Part shown: piece by piece, positions 10,204 through 20,679 of the stretch
How the letters are laid out: each line of letters opens with the position of its first letter
Numbering within the stretch: the first letter of the stretch is position 1
DNA from: Cafeteria roenbergensis
Lineage: Eukaryota; Sar; Bigyra; Bicosoecida; Cafeteriaceae
DNA: 64,000 bases
Assembly: GCA_008330645.1 (NCBI GenBank)
Contig: VLTN01000012.1
Location: 434,001-498,000 of the forward strand
Direction of reading: 5' to 3'
Made by a program: the position numbers and the translations under genes
Notes under the pieces: model-generated
The model's input: the letters and a program-made list of their open reading frames with translations, nothing else
Databases searched by the model: none
Told to the model about the DNA's origin: nothing

Positions 10204-11470
10204 ATGTCCTCTTCCAGGGACGCCGCAGCCGCCGAGCACGACATGGCCGTCACCAAGGCAGTGCAGGACGCAGCGGCGGCCCGCGAGAACAACGACGAGG
10301 CCGCCAAGCAAGACCAGGCGTCCAGCGGGCAGACTCAGGGTGAGACGCAGCTGCCGAGGGCGTGCGCACACGCGCAGGCGCCCCGCCTTCGCGCAGCCTG
10401 CTGCCACGGCTGCGGGTTGCGCCCTGCTCCGGCCTTTGTCTCTTCTCCCGCGCAGACCGGCTGGAGCTCAGCGCTACTTCGAAGATGTCCATATCCAAGG
10501 CCAACGCTGCCGTCCGGGACGCGGAGGCGGGCAAGCGAGGCAAAGACATGGCCGTGCCGACCGACCCGCGGCGGGTGCAGCTTGTGCTGCGCGAGATCGG
10601 GGAGCCAATCTGCTTTTTCGGGGAGCGCCCTGCTGACCGCAGGCGCCGCCTCACGCTGCGCCTGGGCGAGCTGCTCCTGAGCGTTGAGGAGGGCGCTGCA
10701 ATCACCGCCAGCCAGCACGCCGCTCTCTCGACAGCTCTCGAGTCCGGGGAAGAGAGCCTCCGAGCCGCGGTGCGCGCAGCCCGCCGCGACGGGGGTGCTG
10801 ACGCGGGGGGTCCGGGCACGGGCACGGGCACGGCGGCGGGCGCTGCGTCCGAGAAGGAGCCGGCCACCGTCTACTCGCACGCATCGGGGCCCCTCGTCGA
10901 GGCACGCCTGCGCATCGGCGACGAGTCCCTCCGCAGGGCCCGCGCGCGCCTCACACGCGCGCGGGAGGCGTCCGCCACCCCTGAAGCGCGCCGCCGGCGG
11001 GACATCGACGACGCCAGGTCCGTTGCACGGGCTCGCTCGATGTTGGTCCAGCAGAGCCAGGTCGCCGACGCTCGGCCCCTGGCCGCGGTGGCGGTGGACG
11101 CGCTGCTTCGCCACGGCGAGGCCGACGCTGCAGCCGGCAAGGCGGCCGGAGCGGGGGTGGGATCCTCGTTCGCGCGCAGCCACGATGGCGGCCCGAGCCC
11201 CGCCGCAGACGACGCGAGCGGCAGCAGCTCCAGCAGCAGCGCCCCCTCGTCCTCGTCTGCAGACGTGAGTGGCGGCGGCTCGGGCGTGGTGGCCACAGCC
11301 TCCTTCTCTGGCTCCGTGCGTCTTTTCTCGCTCGGCTCCCTCAACCACCTCAGGACGCTCAGGGGACACACGGAGCGCGTCACAGGCACCGCGATGCGGG
11401 GCGCGGCGACTGGCCAGCCGGCAGAGCTGTTTCCACTTCCGGCTGACGCCGGCGAGCAGGGAGGCGACAC

Positions 11471-11504
<34 letters not shown>

Positions 11505-12287
11505 TCGTCGTCGTCCTCGTCCTCGTCGCCCTCATCTGCGGGCGCGTCGACAGAGCCGTCCCTGCCAGACACCGGCGCAGGCGAAGCCTTCCTCGCCACG
11601 GGCGGCTGTGACTCGCTCGTGATGCTCTGGGGATGCCGGTCTGACACCCCCGCCGCAGTGCTTCGTGGCCACGCCCACCGCGTCAGCCGCGTCGCTTGGC
11701 ACCCCCACGGCCGCCACGTGGGGAGCACCAGCTACGACACCACGTGGCGTCTGTGGGACGCGGAGACGCAGGCAGAGCTGCTTCTCCAGGACGGGCACGC
11801 GACGGAGACATTCCCCATCGCCTTCCACCCGGACGGCTCGCTCGTGGCCACGGGGGACCTGGGGGGCATCGGGAGGGTGTGGGACCTCCGGACGGGCCGG
11901 GCAGTGACCACGCTCCGGGGGCACGCGCGCCAGCTGCTGTCGCTTGATTTTTCGCCCGACGGCATCACCCTGGCGTCGGGGTCGGAGGACCACTCCGCCA
12001 TCGCTTGGGACTTGCGCGCCCGCCGCCCCCTCGCCACCCTGCCGGCGCATCGAAGCCTCGTCTCGGGGGTGCGCTTCTGCCCCGCGGGCGGCGCCGTCCT
12101 CTCAACCGCCTCCTTCGACGGCACGATCAAGACGTGGGAGACGAGGACCTTCACTCTCCTCTCGGTGCTCGAGGGCCACAGCGGGCGCGTCATGGGCATC
12201 GACGCCGCCGCGGACGGGCGCAGCGTTGTGTCCTGTGGCTGGGATCGCACGGTGAAGGTCTGGCGGGACCCCTCCGACACCGCTTGA
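10204..12287 (+). CDS. PRPF4: U4/U6 snRNP protein PRP4 (PRPF4)
   Basis: Spliceosomal protein of the U4/U6 and tri-snRNP. Two exons (10204-10339 and 10456-12287) join in phase 1 through a GTGAGA...CGCAG intron of 116 bp, giving 655 residues. Residues about 78-118 form the PRP4/SFM motif (VPTDPRRVQLVLREIGEPI, FFGERPADRRRRL). Seven WD40 repeats follow from about residue 319, ending in VRLFS, VMLWG, TWRLWD, IGRVWD, AIAWD, IKTWE and VKVWRD. A poly-Ser tract (coding repeat near 11474-11530) is inserted between the first two WD repeats. The start codon opens a short Ala-rich lead before the intron. USB1, another U6-related gene, lies convergently downstream. Confidence 0.93.
11474..11530 (+). repeat. 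Poly-serine (TCC/TCG) microsatellite in PRPF4
   Basis: A run of tcctcg and tcg triplets encodes about 19 consecutive serines inside the WD40 region, between blades 1 and 2. It probably forms a disordered loop. Confidence 0.8.
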
Positions 12288-12512
12288 CAGCCCGGAGCCT
12301 GGCGGGGCATCGCCAACCGCCGCCGCGTCGTCCCGTCATGGCCCACCACAGCCGGCGAGCCCGCGCCTGGCTGGCTGGCCCGGGCGCCTCGGCTGCGGGC
12401 GCGGAAGCGCGAGGCAGCGGCTGCGCGGGGCGGCTGCGTGTGGAGTGCGGTTCGCGCACCCGCTTGGCGTCGCGCTGTGGCCGTGTGCATATTGAGCGAC
12501 ACCGAGCGACGT

Positions 12513-13649
12513 CTAGCCAATCGGTACGGAGAAGCGCCTGTCTCCGCACCGCACGTGCACTTGGCTCACGCGAACACGCGCCAAAACCACCCCAAAGCCG
12601 TCCTCGCTGTCGTCACTGGCAGAGCCATCAGCATCACCGGGCAGAGCCGCCTTGGTACAGTCGGTGCTTCCTTCTGCCGACGTCAGAGCGGCCCCACCGG
12701 CGGCTCTGAGCCTCCATGCAACTGACACGTGCGGCTTCGGGTGGTCGAAAAAGGGTGGCCCGCCGAAGGCCCTGACGACCCGGTCGACCGCCAGCGTGCA
12801 AGCCACGGCGGCGGCGCGGCCACGGCCCACCAGCGGCAGGACGAGGAACTCCCTCGCTCCCGTGCTGCTGGGGAGGACGTCGGGCAGGGCGCCCAGCTCT
12901 GCCGTGAAAGGGCGGGGCACGGGGGCCGCGCAGCCGCCGGCAGCTGCTCCAGCAGCAGCTGGAGCAGCTGCCGATGGTGTGGCTGTCCGCGGCCTGGCGA
13001 CGGCTGCCTGCACCGCTCTCACGAAGGGGTCGATCTGGTACTGCTGGAGGGCAAAGGGGCGCGTCAGGGTCACGTGCAGGGGCAGCGAAGTGCCTCCGTC
13101 CCAAACGGGGGTCCAGGCAGGGTCCGGCCTCTTGGCAGGCGAGAGGGCGGGCTCGGGCGCGGGGCGGGGCGTCTCCCCGTCGGAGCCAGCCGCAGTCCCT
13201 CGAGAGGATGCCTCCTGGCTGCGAGAGCCCACGATGCGCGGCCATGCCTGCCGCACTCTGGGCTCTGCCGACCCGCAGTCAAGCCAAACCACCGTGGGCC
13301 AATTGCCCGCGACGTGCTCGTACGCCCTTGCGCTTGCAGGGAGCACCGGCGCAGCCCCCCCCGCTGTGGATGCCGTACTGCGCGCGTCATCCATGCGGTT
13401 GGCGCACGAAGGTGCGCGTGACGTGGCGGTTTTGGGCGCTGGCGGCAGCTCAGGCCCGAGAGAGTGGCGCTTTGCATCGGGCGCCGCCGCCGCCGCCGCC
13501 GCCGACGGGGACCGCCCCCGCTTCGCTCGCACACTAGGCGGCGCCCTGTCGCAATCGACTGAGCAAGCGTCGTCTCGTGAGTCCGCGTCGCTGTCCGAGC
13601 TGGATGAGCAGTACTGCAGAAGCACTGGCGCAGGAGCTTGCTCCGCCAT
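12513..13649 (-). CDS. USB1: U6 snRNA phosphodiesterase USB1 (MPN1)
   Basis: 3'-to-5' exonuclease of the 2H phosphodiesterase family that trims the oligo(U) tail of U6 snRNA in the nucleus. A single exon of 378 residues is read from the ATG at 13649. This start was chosen because the next residues (PVLLQYCSSSSDSD) resemble the N-terminal Y-S-S-S-acidic start of human USB1. The two catalytic His-x-Ser/Thr motifs are visible: LHVTLTRPF near residue 191 and PHVSVAW near residue 306, the second after PFFDHPKP. The spacing is longer than in human USB1 because of Ala-rich inserts. The gene is convergent with PRPF4 and divergent from the 2OG oxygenase gene. Confidence 0.9.
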   Translation of the reverse strand: MAEQAPAPVLLQYCSSSSDSDADSRDDACSVDCDRAPPSVRAKRGRSPSAAAAAAAPDAKRHSLGPELPPAPKTATSRAPSCANRMDDARSTASTAGGAAPVLPASARAYEHVAGNWPTVVWLDCGSAEPRVRQAWPRIVGSRSQEASSRGTAAGSDGETPRPAPEPALSPAKRPDPAWTPVWDGGTSLPLHVTLTRPFALQQYQIDPFVRAVQAAVARPRTATPSAAAPAAAGAAAGGCAAPVPRPFTAELGALPDVLPSSTGAREFLVLPLVGRGRAAAVACTLAVDRVVRAFGGPPFFDHPKPHVSVAWRLRAAGGAALTSAEGSTDCTKAALPGDADGSASDDSEDGFGVVLARVRVSQVHVRCGDRRFSVPIG

Positions 13650-13943
13650 AGCGGCCAGCCGCCGGCCCTCCGGCGGCAGGATCCCTGGCCAGAGCCGAGC
13701 TGGGAATTGTGAGCCTGCTGGGATGGCCAGACGAAGGTGTGCTCTGCGCTCAGGGCGGCAGGCTTGACCGTGGAGCAGAGCTGCGGCGGACGGCCGGTGC
13801 GCCCGCAGAATCGCTGCCGCGTGCGGCTGCCGCGAGGACAGCCGCCAGTGGCACATCCCCAGTCGGCGCACCCAGCCAGACGAGCAAGCGGCGGGTGCCC
13901 TTGCGTGCCAGGTCGGGTCAATCTGTGCAGCGGCGCGCCGGGC

Positions 13944-15478
13944 ATGTTCCGCATCTCCGCCGCCGTCGCCGCGTGGCTGGTCGTTGCCGTGGTGCTGGCA
14001 TCCCCTCAGACCAAGTCGAGCAAGCAGCCTGCCCCGATCGACCAGACGTGGCGCGATGGCAGCGGGCGGGTGGTGCTGGTTTCTGACACGCTTGTGGAGC
14101 CATCGGCAACCAGCGCGCTGCGATCATTCGCCAGCCAATTCGGAGACTGGCGCTTCGTGGGACCGCTGTCGGCGGCGTACAGGCGGCCAGACGTCATCGC
14201 CGCGGACGAGGCTTACGAGCGCCGGCGGCCGCTGGGGCTGGAGGGCTTCCGCTTCGCCACTGACCTGCACCGGCCGTGGTTCGGTCAGACCGCCATCGCG
14301 CGCGCGTTCGCCTCTGCGGCAGACCGAATCCGGGCCGCAAGCGCGGCGAGCGCCAGCACACAGCTGGAAACATCGGCCACGGTGGATGCTGCCGGGGATG
14401 CAACCACAGTCGGGGGCTCGGGCAAGGGCTGGCATGTGCTTCACGCTGCCGTGGTGAACATTCGCCGCGGCGACGCCGTGCGAGTCGCGGCTGCGTGCCC
14501 ACCTGTTGCCCACGGCCGATCCGCCCCCGCGGGGTGCGGAGAGCCTTCTCCTGGCGGCGGGAACGGCACGCGCGCGTGCCCCGGAGACGTTGTGGCCCTG
14601 CTGATGCTCACGACGGCAACTGCCCAGACAAAGCAAGACGACTACGGCGAGGTCACGCTCTTCGAACGTCTACCCCCAGGGGCGCCCGGTCCTGCAGACG
14701 GAGTCGACTCGTTTGCGGGCGCGCGGCTGCGTGCGGGGCGTGCCCTCGTGTTTGGCTGCGAGACGCCGTTCCGAACGGCGCCGCCGGCCGTCGCCACCCC
14801 CAAGGCGATCTTGCTGCTGCGAGTCGTCTTGACTCAGGATGCTCAGCGTGCAGCCGTGGCCCAGAGGGACGCGGACAGCGTGCGCGTGCTGCAGGGCAAC
14901 AGCCTTCCCGAGCGCCTCGGGTTCCCAGTCGTCCTGTTCGACTCCGACGTGGTGCGGCCGCAAGAGGAAGTCATCGCCGCGATGGAGGCGGAGGAAGCGG
15001 CTTCGTCGGCTGCAGACATGGCGGGACGGCGCGGCCCTGCTGCCAAGGGGCACTCAGCTGGCGCTACCGGTGTGGACGTGGCAGCGCAGCGGGCGGCGGA
15101 GGCGGCGCTCGAGGCGGCTGTCCAGCGCACCAAGGCTGCCAAGGCTGCGGCTCAAGCCACCATCGATGAGGGTGACGACTGGGCTCTGCCACTCTCAAGA
15201 AAGATCAACCTGACGGCGCACGAGGCCCGAGTGTTTGAGACAACTGGGAAGCGGCGCGTCCACCTGTTCGATGGCTTGTTTGCCGACGAGGAGTCCCAGA
15301 CAATGCTGCGCCAGCTGCGAGACCACGTGGTAGCCAACGCGAGCTACAGCTTCGACGACACAACCAACGACGAGATCGCCGACGACACGGACAACGGTGA
15401 GCCCCCGCGGCACCACTGCTGCGCGCGGTTCTGTCGTGCTTGGCTGGCCAGCCCGCAATCCCCATTGGTCCATTGGTA

Positions 15479-15512
<34 letters not shown>

Positions 15513-16652
15513 GGTCTCCCCCTCCCCCCCCCTCGCTTGCTCGCAGTGCAATGGATCGTTGGCCTGGACCAGAACTTCATTGTGCGGACAAAGCTGTGGC
15601 CGGTGTTCCGCGCCATCGCCGACCATGTCACGCCCTGGGCTGGATTTTGGCCGTACGACGTGAGCGTGAATGTCATTCGCCCGTGGGACCACACGCTTGT
15701 GCATGCCGACTGCGGCGGGGACGAGCTGGAGTACACTCTGCTGCTGTACCTCAACGACGACCTGGGTATCGACGATGGCGCCGAAACAGTCTTCTTCGAC
15801 GACGCGCCGGCAACGCCCAGCAAGGGTCCGAGGGTGGGAGCCAGGCTGCTCCACCGAGCCGGTGGAGGGGGCGAGGAGGTGACGGTGGATCCGGACGATC
15901 CCGAGGCCGACTCCGAAGACGAGGAGGACATGGAGTGGGCCAGCGCGGAGGTTCACGACAGCGAGGACGAGGAGCAGGCTGCCGATCCAGCCGAGGGCGA
16001 TGCCGACGAGGACGAAGCCGATGACAGCGAGGCTGGCGATGCCTCCGCGAAGAAGCCGGCCGACGGGTACTCGCAGACTTCGCCCTTCTCGGACGTGATT
16101 GCCGTTGTGCGGCCAGTGTTCGGGAGGATCGCCATCTTCAACGGCAACGTGCCGCACTCTGCCAGGCCCCCGTACGGGCCGTACCCTGGAATTCGCTACA
16201 CAATGGCCGTCAAGATGACATCCTCGCGCGTCTCTTCGGTCTCAAAGCACCTGGCATCGATGCTTCACGGCTCGGTGGACGAGCTGCAGGCAAAGCTTGA
16301 GGCGCCTGCCCAGGCAGACAAGGGCGCAGCGACCAGGAGGCAGCAGTGGGAGCGCATGCTCGAGCAGGCGGAGACCATGTACGCTGAAGTGGAGGCCATC
16401 CGAGGCAACGCCACCGCGGCAGACAAGGTCCGTTGGTCCGGGGCAAAGCCAGGCCCGGGCCAGCCTTGGAGCACCACCTGCTTGACCAAGGGCCCGCCGG
16501 CGATGGCTACGAACCTGGAGCACTTGAAGCGGCTGAGCGAGGTCGCAGCGCAAAACCACGCCTTTGGCGAGAAGGTCGAGCAGCGCGGGTGGCAAGAGCT
16601 GGCGGAGAGCCTGGGAGTCCAGGCGTCTTCTTCCCGCCATGCCGACATCTAG
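13944..16652 (+). CDS. Secretory 2-oxoglutarate/Fe(II) oxygenase, possibly with a duplicated fold
   Basis: Two exons (13944-15396, 15547-16652) give 852 residues. The N-terminus (MFRISAAVAAWLVVAVVLAS) looks like a signal peptide. The catalytic domain is C-terminal, with HxD as H537/D539 (LVHADCGGDE), distal His H688 (NVPHSARPP) and a 2OG-binding Arg R701 (GIRYTMAVKM). This pattern fits prolyl-4-hydroxylase-like enzymes. A strongly acidic insert of about 60 residues separates HxD from the distal His. Residues about 40-320 show a similar run of beta-strand-like blocks (VVNIRRGDAVRV, VTLFERLP, ALVFGCETPFRT, AILLLRVVLT) without the metal triad, so they may be a degenerate copy. The substrate is unknown. 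The 150-bp intron is a multiple of three with no in-frame stop and carries a (CT)13 run. Confidence 0.8.
15479..15504 (+). repeat. (CT)13 microsatellite in an intron
   Basis: Thirteen CT units lie near the acceptor of the oxygenase intron and probably act as its polypyrimidine tract (acceptor AG at 15545-15546). Confidence 0.85.
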
Positions 16653-16772
16653 CTTGGGCTGCGGACCAAAGCGCAGCTACGCGCCCGCCACGAGTGACCC
16701 TGTGACTGCTTGTTGCTGCGAATGCGTGACGAGTCAGCCCCCCTTGGCCAAAGTGAGCCGCTCGTGGATCAC

Positions 16773-18209
16773 TCAAAGCAGCCACTCTTGGTCCCGGAGC
16801 TTGCGGAGCACGTAGGCCATCACGCCTCCTACGCCTCCGCCGGACGTGTAGAGGGATTCAAGCTCGGCTTTGCGGTCAGCATCAAGCATTTCCCTCGCGC
16901 AGTCGGCCCAGCTGGGCGGCAGGGAGTCGCGGGCGGCGAGGTTTGCCGCCAGCGTCCGATCCCGCGAGCTCAGCGGCAGCATGGCCGACGGGTCCACGAC
17001 GTCCAAGTCGAACGGGGAGAGTCCGAGCCACGCCAGTTGAGAAACCTCTGCGCAACCACGGGACGATCAGGCGGAGGGTCGCCACGACGCAGACGGCTCT
17101 TGCGCGTCGGCGGGCCGGCACGCATGGACTGCTCGTCGCGGCTTGGCTCACTGAACTGCTCTTCGTCTGCGGAGGGCAGCGTGGATGACTTGCAGGCAAG
17201 CTTGTACGCAAGCGCAACATTCATGCCCGACGGGTTGCAGTCAGTGAGAGCAACCACGGGACACTTGAAGCGAGTTGCCAACCGCCACGTCATCGCCCGT
17301 GCCGCCAGGTCTGGCATGCCTTTTCCCGTGACCATTGCGCACCGCGACTTTTGCGGCAGGCCGTCCTGCGCGAGCCGGTGAAATATGCAGTCCTTCTCGA
17401 CGACCAGGACAAACGCCACGCGCCCGGAACTGCGATGGCAGCAGTAGCAGCGCAGTTGGAGCGCGTCATTCGCAAGGTTTGGCCGGCGCTGCCACTTGAG
17501 TTTCCACGGCGCCCGAGCTCCGGACATCAGGCCTGCACGCGGCTCCATGCCTCACACCAGGGGAGCCATTGACACAACCCAAGAGGGAATGAAGTCCGTC
17601 TTCCCGCCGGGCGTGGTCTGCGCGACTGGCTCCGCGCTGCCTCCTTCGCGGTGCGCCGCAATGGACCCCTGCGCATCCCTGCCAACGCTGACGCTTGGGG
17701 GCAGAACAACGAGTCCTCTGGCCTGCGGGGACAGCACACAAACCAACGCGAGCGGGGGCGTGGCTGCACGCCAGCCGACTCGCCGTCCAAGCTATCGGAA
17801 CTGCAGGCCTCACGGATGCATGGAGGCCGAGCCGGTGCCTGTGAGTTCCCAGGATGTTACAGACCGCCTGGATTGCCCGCCCAGCGTCCTCCTGTGAGCG
17901 AAACGCGGTGCCCGCGCCGCAGTAGTACAGATCGCGTATTGTGCACGTCCGACCGGACCGCAGCAACTGGTGAGCGAGCCCGAGGACAGACCACTCCGCG
18001 ACGATGCGCCGCACCCTGCGCTCAGCTGCTTCGGGCGTGGTGTCCAGCTGGGACTCAGCGGGGGCGCCGTCTCGAGCCCGTTTGCGTCTGGCCGAAACTG
18101 CGGCAATGCCGTGGTCGGCCGCCGCCTCCCCCACCGAGCTGAGCCGGCCGGCTGCGAGCGCGCGAACAAATTGTACGACAAGCGCCTCGATTGCCGCTGC
18201 TGCGTCCAT
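16773..18209 (-). CDS. SPO11: Meiotic DNA double-strand-break protein SPO11 / Topo VI A
   Basis: Catalytic transesterase that initiates meiotic recombination. Four exons (17814-18209, 17556-17722, 17152-17429, 16773-17047) give 371 residues, close to typical Spo11. The winged-helix catalytic motif IRDLYYC carries Y95/Y96. The second block is ARGLVVLPP...IPSWVV. The Toprim domain has VVEKD (E199) and ALTDCNPSG (D251, N253); the D-x-N form is also known in plant SPO11-2. The C-terminal region WLGLSPFDLD...LSSRD...KAELESL matches the family end. Phases 0, 2 and 1 agree across all three introns, whose donors are GTGAGG, GTGAGG and GTGAGC. Divergent from the unknown gene at 18311; convergent with the oxygenase, 120 bp apart. 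Confidence 0.92.
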
Positions 18210-18310
18210 TCCGGCCGGCTGAGGCTGGAGTCGCGGGGTGGCCCCAGCACGGCAAGGGCAATTGCCCGGCAGAGCAGGCCCAGGCGCCGGGCAGTTGCCC
18301 ACCACAAGTC

Positions 18311-20107
18311 ATGTCTGCCGCGTGCGCCGCAGCCTGTGCCCTCATCGCTCGGATGAGCGCCGCGCGCGCTGAGGAGGACTACCACTGGAGCACTGTCGTC
18401 GGGGTTTGCCCGACGGCGGCAGCCAAAGGCGACTGGGCGGTCCTGGCCGAGCGCAGCGTCGCGGCAGTCCGCGCCGCTCATCGCGGCCTGTTGCCTGTGC
18501 GGCTTGCGAGTCACCTAGCGCAGGCAGCGGTGGACGCCCTGCCTGCCGTCTTTGCCGCCGTCCTGGGCGAGGGCCTGGGCGCAGGACACCCGCCAGCCTG
18601 CTGCGTCGAAGCTGCAGCGGCAGTGGCGGAGACTCTGAGCAGCGTCGTGTGGGAGAACTCCGGAGCCCTCGCCAGCGCATCATTGGCAGCCGACGCCGTG
18701 GGCAACATCGCGAAGTGCTCGGAGCGCATGGCGTTGTCTGGCAACTCCCCGCTTGCGGCTCGGTGGGCAGTCCCTCTCGCCGCCGCCGTCGAGGTGACGA
18801 GAGGCCTTGCCCACCGATGGCGAGCAGAGATGCGGCTGCAGGCGCGCAGCCATGCGGGGCAAGGGAACCAAGCCGCAGCGGCCATCGGCGCCCAGAGGGG
18901 TTGGGAGTCCACGGCACAAGCGCTGCTCCGCGGCTGTGTTCACCTGGTCAGCGCAGCCGCGCGGGTGTGCGTGGTGGCAGGCGGAGCCCCCTGCGGACGA
19001 CAAGTCGGGACTGCGGCTTTGCTCGGCATTCTGCACTCCAACTTGCTGGCCGAGGCCGGAGCTACCGCCGAGGCGAGCGAGGGCAACCAGGCTCGTGCGC
19101 TGCGGCCAGCAGATGCCGTCAATGCAGCCCTCGGAGACGTGCCGGAGTCGCCCGAGGGCGCGGCCGAGGGTCTGACGGCGGCCGGGGCGCTGTATGCCGC
19201 TGCATGTGGCTTGCCCGGGCGTGGGGACACCCAGCGGGCAGCATGGGCAGCTTTGAGCCACGCCGTGGCCGCGGAGCCGTTGCGGCTGGGAAGCAAAGCT
19301 CTCGCCATCATGCTTCGTCGCTCTGCGGAGCGCTCTGTCAAGGGCAACCCCGCTGTGCTGCCCTGCGCGACCGAGGCGATTTGGGCGACCATCTACGCGC
19401 TCTCAGCGCACGACCTCACCGCGACGAGCCCCCCGCTGGTGGATGCCACGCAGCTCGCACCGCTCTTGTTCCAGCACTGCCGGTGGCTCGTTGCTGCCGT
19501 CGGGCCCCGCCTGGTGGCCGACCCTTCCCGCTCAGAGGCTACACCCGGTGGGGCGCCGGCAGCAGCACGCATCCACGCGACGCGCCTTGCCGAGGCGGGC
19601 GCACGGATAGGCAGTTCCGTGCTTGCCATCCTGACGATGCCTTTCGGCCACCCCCGAGACGCACTGGCCCTTCAGGCAGCGCTGAGTGCTATCGCACGAG
19701 CCGCCGACAGTGACGGTGCGGCGCTCAGTGGTGGGCTGGGTTTGGATAGAGCAGCCGAGTTCGTGCTGGCGGTTGCATTCGCCGGTTGCACTGCACGCAA
19801 GGAGGTTGAGGATCTCGAGGCGGCCCGGCCCCAGTGCGCCACACCGCCAGCGCATGCCACACAAGGCCCAGAGCAAGCGGCCGCCTTGCCCGGGGAGTCG
19901 GCCCCGAGTGACGCCGACGCCGACGACGATGGTGACGTCGACAGCGACGATGACGGAAGCTCGAGCGCGGCGCGCAGCGACGGCCCGTCAGGCGCAGCCG
20001 GCGGCAGCCTGGCCGGCCACCAGCCGGAGGGGCGGCAAAGCAGCTCGCTCACAGGCCAGGCGCGTCGTCACGCACAGTCCCCAGCCTCCAGCTTGGCAAC
20101 AAGGTAG
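18311..20107 (+). CDS. Ala-rich helical protein of unknown function
   Basis: One open frame of 598 residues begins MSAACAAACALIARM. Earlier in-frame codons exist, but this ATG lies just outside the SPO11 start (102 bp away) and is preferred. The protein is almost all Ala/Leu/Gly-rich helix with an acidic Asp tract (DADADDDGDVDSDDDG) near the C-terminus, so an ARM/HEAT-like solenoid is possible but not demonstrated. No catalytic motif is recognised. The last 40 bp overlap the antisense 3' end of the cytochrome b5 coding sequence, so a missed intron near the end is an alternative. Confidence 0.6.
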   Translation: MSAACAAACALIARMSAARAEEDYHWSTVVGVCPTAAAKGDWAVLAERSVAAVRAAHRGLLPVRLASHLAQAAVDALPAVFAAVLGEGLGAGHPPACCVEAAAAVAETLSSVVWENSGALASASLAADAVGNIAKCSERMALSGNSPLAARWAVPLAAAVEVTRGLAHRWRAEMRLQARSHAGQGNQAAAAIGAQRGWESTAQALLRGCVHLVSAAARVCVVAGGAPCGRQVGTAALLGILHSNLLAEAGATAEASEGNQARALRPADAVNAALGDVPESPEGAAEGLTAAGALYAAACGLPGRGDTQRAAWAALSHAVAAEPLRLGSKALAIMLRRSAERSVKGNPAVLPCATEAIWATIYALSAHDLTATSPPLVDATQLAPLLFQHCRWLVAAVGPRLVADPSRSEATPGGAPAAARIHATRLAEAGARIGSSVLAILTMPFGHPRDALALQAALSAIARAADSDGAALSGGLGLDRAAEFVLAVAFAGCTARKEVEDLEAARPQCATPPAHATQGPEQAAALPGESAPSDADADDDGDVDSDDDGSSSAARSDGPSGAAGGSLAGHQPEGRQSSSLTGQARRHAQSPASSLATR

Positions 20108-20376
20108 CGCGCCAGCTCCTGCTGCGCCGCGCGGCTGTGCCCCACGTCTTGAAACTCCGTGGTCGCGTCCGCGCCCTGGTGCTCCAGCATCACGTCCTCA
20201 CCGCCAGGGTGGTCCTCCGCGTAGTCTGTCACGTCGTAAACCTTGTTGGCAATGATGATGAGGACGCGCTCCGAGCTGGCAACAGCCGCGCGCGTCATTG
20301 TGGGCAGCGGCTGGTCACCACCACCAGTGACAGGCGCCTCGGCGCCCGGGGCCGACGTGCTCGGGGCTGACGCCAT
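20068..20376 (-). CDS. Small soluble cytochrome b5 domain protein
   Basis: Single exon of 102 residues. The heme-binding histidines are in DHPGGE (H56) and DVGHS (H80), with the standard 24-residue spacing. Flanking blocks NKVYDVTDYAED, MLEHQGADATTEF and LARYLVAKL fit the family. No signal peptide or C-terminal membrane anchor is present, unlike microsomal b5, so it is likely a soluble electron carrier or a domain for an unseen partner. The N-terminal 27 residues are low complexity. An alternative start at the internal MTR (residue 27) would give a minimal domain. Confidence 0.85.
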   Translation of the reverse strand: MASAPSTSAPGAEAPVTGGGDQPLPTMTRAAVASSERVLIIIANKVYDVTDYAEDHPGGEDVMLEHQGADATTEFQDVGHSRAAQQELARYLVAKLEAGDCA

Positions 20377-20679
20377 CAGCGAACTGGTGACGAAGCTCGC
20401 AACAAGCCCGACGCGCTGCTGCCGGACGCGCGCGCGTTCGCAGCTGAGAGTGCCGCGAGTTCGTTGTCTGCCTGCTGCGAATATTTGCCGAGAAACCAAG
20501 ACGTGAAGTCGAATTCATCAACGCGAAACGCGAAGGACGCAAGACGAACAACTCAAAGCTCAAAACAAGCAGGCATCGTGCAAGAAAGACGCACGGGTGT
20601 GACAGGTTCATAGGGGGACGGGTTTCAGCGCCCCCGGCCAAGTTGGGGCGGGGGAGGGGGCTGAAGGGCAGGGATGCAC
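20377..20679. other. Intergenic: cytochrome b5 promoter side
   Basis: This 303-bp gap is noticeably less GC-rich than the genes, especially 20475-20600. It includes an AATATT element and the 3' flank of the upstream minus-strand gene. No further gene is supported. Confidence 0.55.
20480..20485. promoter_or_regulatory. AATATT element upstream of cytochrome b5
   Basis: AATATTTG context, 104 bp upstream of the ATG at 20376 and within an AT-richer patch, so it is a plausible core promoter element. Confidence 0.4.
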
